Origin: Rhizobium sp.
GTDB lineage: Bacteria > Pseudomonadota > Alphaproteobacteria > Rhizobiales > Rhizobiaceae
Direction of reading: 5' to 3'
Assembly (NCBI GenBank): GCA_003501385.1
Contig: DNPN01000007.1
Location: 1 to 26,810 of the forward strand
DNA: 26,810 bases
Shown: in pieces, positions 23,589-26,810 of the stretch
Numbering within the stretch: the stretch's first letter is position 1
How the letters are laid out: each line of letters opens with the position of its first letter
Notes under the pieces: generated by a model
Told to the model about the DNA's origin: nothing
What the model saw: only the letters and a program-made list of their open reading frames with translations
Database searches by the model: none
Made by a program: the position numbers and the translations under genes

Positions 23589-24536
23589 ATGACCTTCGGC
23601 AATAAGATATTGCGAGCCGCTCTGGTGAGCACGGTGGTTCTGTTTGGCACGGCGGGCTTTTCGCCCATGATTGTTGCCTCGGCCTATGCCGATACAGGCG
23701 TCGCCATTGTGGTGAACAAAGTTGCCATCACCAGTTCAGATCTGGCACGGCGTGTTGCCTTTATGAAGCTTCGCCACGAAACAGGTGATCTCAACAAAAA
23801 GGCGAAAGACGAACTGGTCGACGAACAATTGAAGCGTCAGGAAATCGCGCGCGTCGGCATGTCTGTCAGCACCGATGAAGTTGATGCCGCTTTTGGCCGC
23901 TTTGCCGCGTCCAATAAACTCTCGACCGCACAGATGAGCCAGATTCTCGATAAGGCCGGTGTCGGAACAGAACATTTCAAGTCCTACATTGCTGTCCAGA
24001 TGAGCTGGCCACGTTTGGTCAATGCCCGTTATTCCTCCAGAGACAAGATGACCAGTCAGGAAATGGTCACCCGCCTGCTGGAGAATAAGCAAAAGCCGCA
24101 GACGACGGAATATAGCCTGAAGCAAATCATCTTCGTGGTACCAGCAGCCAAGCGCAGCGCCATCCTGTCCAAGCGCAAAGCCGAAGCAGAGGCATCACGT
24201 GCCCGCTTCCCTGGCTGTGATCAAGCTATGGATTTTGCCCGCAACTACCTTGATGTGTCGGTGCGTGATCTAGGGCGCGTTTTGCAGCCCGATCTTCCGG
24301 CTGCATGGAAGCCATTGATTATATCTGCGAATGGCCCTACCACGGGGACGCTTGAGACCGAGCGCGGAGTTGAATTTGTTGCTATTTGCAGCCAAAAGCA
24401 GGTTGATGACGACTTGGCGGCAGAGGCCGTGTTCCGCGCAGAGGATCTTGGCAAGCAGGATAAGACCAAAGAAGATCCAAACTCCGCCAAATACCTTGCT
24501 GATCTGCGCTCAAAAGCCCAAATCATCTATCCATGA
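23589..24536 (+). CDS. surA: SurA-like periplasmic chaperone/peptidyl-prolyl isomerase
   Basis: 315 residues. Signal peptide about 1-34 (cleavage after ASAYA), then the SurA N-terminal chaperone domain (IAVVVNK-like start GVAIVVNKVAITSSDLARRVAFMKL; VDEQLKRQEIARVGMSVSTDEVDAAF), then a parvulin-like part (EYSLKQIIFVVP onward) that looks short and divergent. SurA escorts outer-membrane proteins such as LptD to the BAM complex, which fits the gene's position directly downstream of lptD. The start is ATG 23589, with AAGGG at 8 bases; ATG 23583 is the alternative but its spacing is only 2. One parvulin domain instead of the two of E. coli; this is usual for alphaproteobacteria. Confidence 0.88.
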   Translation: MTFGNKILRAALVSTVVLFGTAGFSPMIVASAYADTGVAIVVNKVAITSSDLARRVAFMKLRHETGDLNKKAKDELVDEQLKRQEIARVGMSVSTDEVDAAFGRFAASNKLSTAQMSQILDKAGVGTEHFKSYIAVQMSWPRLVNARYSSRDKMTSQEMVTRLLENKQKPQTTEYSLKQIIFVVPAAKRSAILSKRKAEAEASRARFPGCDQAMDFARNYLDVSVRDLGRVLQPDLPAAWKPLIISANGPTTGTLETERGVEFVAICSQKQVDDDLAAEAVFRAEDLGKQDKTKEDPNSAKYLADLRSKAQIIYP

Positions 24537-25579
24537 GTGCAAAAACCATGTCAGCCGAGTCCGATTTGAAGCCTATTGCACTGACTCAGGGAGATCCAGC
24601 CGGTATTGGCCCGGATATCAGCCTTGTTGCATGGACCAGACGGGAAGAGCTTGGCCTTTCACCTTTTCTATTTTTGGGTGATTCGGCGGTTGTAAAAGCG
24701 CGGGCCCGCAGTCTTGGCCTTGACATCCCTTTTACAGAGAGTTCGCCTGAGCAGGCGATTGATGATTTTCGCACGCATTTTCCTGTATTGCCCATCTCTG
24801 CCGGGATTGATGTTGTGGCTGGCACGCCTCATAAAGCCACGGCTCAGGGCACAATCAGCGCCATAGAAACAGCCGTATCCTTGTGCTTTGACGGCAAGGT
24901 GCGGGCGGTGGTGACCAATCCCATTGCGAAATCGGTGCTGTATGAAGCCGGATTTGGCTTCCCGGGTCACACGGAATTTCTCGCTGCCCTGGCTGAGAAA
25001 GCAACCGGAAAATCGGTTATGCCCGTGATGATGCTGGCGGGAGCAAAGTTGCGGGCGGTGCCTGTGACCATCCACATTCCCCTCAAATCCGTCGCGACCG
25101 CACTGACAGAAGAGTTGATCCTGAAAACCTGCCGCATCATCCATGCGGATCTGCGGGATAAATTTGGCCTTGGATCGCCTCGACTTGCCGTGGCTGGCCT
25201 TAATCCGCATGCCGGTGAAGGCGGTGCTTTGGGCCACGAAGATGACGACGTAATCGCCCCCGCACTCGCCAAGCTCCGGGCGGAAGGCATTGATGCGTTT
25301 GGTCCGCTGTCGGCAGACACCATGTTCCATGAAGAAGCCAGACGCCGTTACGATGTTGCCGTCTGCATGTATCATGATCAGGCGCTTATTCCCGTCAAGG
25401 CGCTGGATTTTGATGAATCGGTCAATGTCACACTTGGCTTGCCCTTCATTCGCACATCGCCCGACCATGGCACCGCTTTTGGCATTGCAGGGCAAGGCAT
25501 TGCGAGAGAAAACAGCTTGATCGCCGCCTTGAAACTGGCAGATCAGATCAGCCGTTTCCACGCGCAGGGCAAAGCCTGA
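24533..25579 (+). CDS. pdxA: 4-hydroxythreonine-4-phosphate dehydrogenase
   Basis: 348 residues. NAD-dependent oxidation of 4-phosphohydroxy-L-threonine in the DXP-dependent pyridoxal 5'-phosphate pathway; cytoplasmic, metal-dependent. Motifs are intact: LTQGDPAGIGPDI (about 17-29), GHTEF, GLNPHAGEGG with a metal-binding His (about 222-231), MYHDQALIP with another, and RTSPDHGTAF. The first ATG overlaps the surA stop (ATGA); a second ATG at 24548 would remove five residues and cannot be excluded. It is co-transcribed with surA and rsmA, the same order as in enteric bacteria. Confidence 0.96.
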   Translation: MSAKTMSAESDLKPIALTQGDPAGIGPDISLVAWTRREELGLSPFLFLGDSAVVKARARSLGLDIPFTESSPEQAIDDFRTHFPVLPISAGIDVVAGTPHKATAQGTISAIETAVSLCFDGKVRAVVTNPIAKSVLYEAGFGFPGHTEFLAALAEKATGKSVMPVMMLAGAKLRAVPVTIHIPLKSVATALTEELILKTCRIIHADLRDKFGLGSPRLAVAGLNPHAGEGGALGHEDDDVIAPALAKLRAEGIDAFGPLSADTMFHEEARRRYDVAVCMYHDQALIPVKALDFDESVNVTLGLPFIRTSPDHGTAFGIAGQGIARENSLIAALKLADQISRFHAQGKA

Positions 25580-26406
25580 TGGCGGCATTGGATGGTCTGC
25601 CCCCGTTACGGGATGTCATTCAGCGCCATGGGCTGGATGCAAAAAAGGCGTTGGGACAAAACTTTCTACTCGATTTGAACATCACCCAGAAGGTGGCTCG
25701 AACAGCAGGCGACTTGACCGAAGCAACCGTACTGGAAGTAGGCCCCGGTCCTGGTGGCCTCACGCGCGCGCTGTTGGCGCTTGGTGCCAAAAAGGTAATT
25801 GCGGTTGAGCGCGATACCCGCTGTCTACCAGCGCTCGCGGAAATTTCCGATCATTATCCCGGACGGCTGGACGTCATTGAAGGCGATGCGCTCAAGGTGG
25901 ATTTCGAGACACTCGGGATCGAAGGCCCTATCAAGATTGTCGCCAACCTGCCCTACAATGTCGGCACGCAATTGTTGATCAATTGGCTCACGCCCAAGCA
26001 ATGGCCACCCTTTTGGCAGTCGCTCACCTTGATGTTCCAAAAGGAAGTGGGCGAGCGGATTGTGGCAGAAGAGAATGACGATCACTACGGTCGCCTCGGC
26101 GTGTTGTGCGGCTGGCTGACCCAAGCGCATATGGCCTTTGATCTCTCGCCACAGGCCTTCACGCCACCGCCAAAGGTGACATCCACCGTTGTGCATCTCA
26201 CGCCGCGCGCAGTGCCCCTGCCCTGTGATCTTTCAAAGCTGGAAAAAGTCACACAGGCAGCCTTTGGCCAAAGGCGAAAAATGCTGCGTGCCAGCCTGAA
26301 ACCGTTGGGTGGAGAGACCCTTCTCAACAAGGCTGATATTGATCCATCTCGCCGGGCTGAAACCCTGTCGGTGGAAGAGTTTTGCCGCATTGCCAATTTG
26401 ATCTAG
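25579..26406 (+). CDS. rsmA: 16S rRNA (adenine1518-N6/adenine1519-N6)-dimethyltransferase
   Basis: 275 residues. SAM-dependent enzyme that dimethylates two adjacent adenines in helix 45 of 16S rRNA during late 30S maturation; its loss gives kasugamycin resistance. Motifs: KALGQNFLLD (about 24-33), VLEVGPGPGGLT (SAM motif I, about 51-62), VIAVERD, and the catalytic NLPYN (about 122-126); the C-terminal domain has FGQRRKMLRASLK. ATG 25579 shares one base with the pdxA stop (TGATG), so the two are coupled. Also known as KsgA. Confidence 0.97.
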   Translation: MAALDGLPPLRDVIQRHGLDAKKALGQNFLLDLNITQKVARTAGDLTEATVLEVGPGPGGLTRALLALGAKKVIAVERDTRCLPALAEISDHYPGRLDVIEGDALKVDFETLGIEGPIKIVANLPYNVGTQLLINWLTPKQWPPFWQSLTLMFQKEVGERIVAEENDDHYGRLGVLCGWLTQAHMAFDLSPQAFTPPPKVTSTVVHLTPRAVPLPCDLSKLEKVTQAAFGQRRKMLRASLKPLGGETLLNKADIDPSRRAETLSVEEFCRIANLI

Positions 26407-26438
26407 AAAATCCCGTTACGATACGAAATGCATCGATA

Positions 26439-26774
26439 ATGAAAACAGTTGAGATCCTACTTTATACTCTGCAACCCGGAACCGGCCACGAGTTCCATGC
26501 CATCATGCAAAACGTGAGTGTTCCTCTGCACAGGAGCGTTGGCATGGATGTTGTGACGTACGGAAATTCGATGCACGATCCCGACGCTTATTATCTGATC
26601 CGCGCTTACGATAGCCACGATCATCTCGAAACGTCACAAGAGGCATTCTACAAAAGCGAAGCTTGGAGAATTGGCCCTCGCGCAGACATTATAGCCCGTA
26701 TCAGGACCAGTCAGAAGTCCGTGGCTCCAATGACCACTGAAGCCGTTGAAGCATTGCGACAAAACGGCATTTAA
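26439..26774 (+). CDS. NIPSNAP/dimeric alpha-beta barrel family small protein
   Basis: 111 residues from ATG 26439 (MKTVEILLYTLQPGTGHEFH). The first strand ending in Y-T-L-Q-P-G-T, the helix after it, and a second repeat with YYLIRAYDS and a YKSEAW segment resemble the NIPSNAP branch of ferredoxin-like dimeric barrels. Relatives include small monooxygenases and proteins with no known function; the substrate is unknown. No good ribosome site precedes the ATG, and a TTG frame start at 26382 inside rsmA has little support. It lies 32 bases after rsmA, but A+T content is a little higher and the family is not part of the conserved operon, so it may be accessory. Confidence 0.65.
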   Translation: MKTVEILLYTLQPGTGHEFHAIMQNVSVPLHRSVGMDVVTYGNSMHDPDAYYLIRAYDSHDHLETSQEAFYKSEAWRIGPRADIIARIRTSQKSVAPMTTEAVEALRQNGI

Positions 26775-26784
26775 AACAGGTCAA

Positions 26785-26810
26785 GATTCTGTCAGGTTCA
26801 GATTGAACCA
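26785..26810. repeat. Second RIME-like repeat copy, cut by window edge
   Basis: TGTCAGGTTCAGATTGAACCA (26790-26810) matches 14616-14636 at 20 of 21 positions and begins the same hairpin (GGTTC/GAACC). The copy continues beyond the window. Confidence 0.7.

Noticed and set aside
24668..25588. 306-codon open frame on the - strand opposite pdxA
   Set aside because: Entirely antisense to pdxA, which has all family motifs; no ribosome site or domain.
1..26810. CRISPR arrays, tRNA/rRNA genes, insertion sequences, phage genes
   Set aside because: No regularly spaced direct repeats, no cloverleaf-like sequence recognised, and no transposase, integrase or phage proteins among the supported frames.

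Overview
This 26.8 kb window looks like chromosomal DNA of an alphaproteobacterium in the Rhizobiales, most likely Rhizobiaceae (Rhizobium/Agrobacterium/Allorhizobium type). The evidence is the gene content and order (pteridine-reductase-like SDR–uvrC–pgsA–moaD–moaE; pepA–holC; lptF–lptG–lptD–surA–pdxA–rsmA) and short intergenic palindromic repeats of the RIME-like rhizobial kind. No rRNA, tRNA, CRISPR array, transposase or integrase was seen. No gene-free stretch exceeds about 300 bases.

Layout. (1) 1-1500 is an A+T-richer accessory strip: the 3' end of an EamA/DMT transporter, a rhizobial repeat fragment, and a fumarylacetoacetate-hydrolase-fold protein. An 18-bp perfect palindrome closes it. 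(2) 1509-5787 is a housekeeping block on the + strand: a PTR1/FolM-like reductase overlapping uvrC, then pgsA, moaD and moaE. These serve pterin reduction, nucleotide excision repair, phosphatidylglycerol synthesis and molybdopterin synthesis. (3) 5777-7805 holds an orphan LivH-type permease (-) divergent from a CGNR zinc-finger regulator (+) and an overlapping small lipoprotein gene. A perfect 17+17 bp inverted repeat that carries a TATAAT on each strand separates the two directions. (4) 7899-9752 holds ndk and a glutathione S-transferase (-), then a DinB-family protein (+). (5) 9814-11697 is an ABC-F ATPase with a coiled-coil tail. (6) 11724-15664 is a cell-surface amino-sugar polysaccharide module: a GT2 synthase (-) divergent from a NodB-type deacetylase (+), a RIME-like repeat, then a second, paralogous NodB lipoprotein. 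The GT2 gene and the first deacetylase look like an insertion next to the resident deacetylase. (7) 15716-17677 holds holC and pepA (-). (8) 17887-18723 is a PAP2-family phosphatase. (9) 18807-26406 is the envelope-biogenesis block: LptF, LptG and LptD (LPS export), SurA-like chaperone (outer-membrane protein folding), then PdxA (vitamin B6) and RsmA/KsgA (16S rRNA methylation). (10) 26439-26774 is a small NIPSNAP-like gene, followed by another repeat that runs off the window.

The strongest candidates for something new are three. The first is the GT2/NodB/NodB module, in which the synthase keeps a long, low-complexity extracytoplasmic loop where, in fused relatives, deacetylase domains sit. 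The second is the CGNR/LivH-like/lipoprotein divergon with its symmetrical operator-promoter and an apparently leaderless regulator mRNA. The third is a run of nine A in the ABC-F gene where slippage in either direction would remove exactly the C-terminal domain. None of these can be proven from sequence alone.
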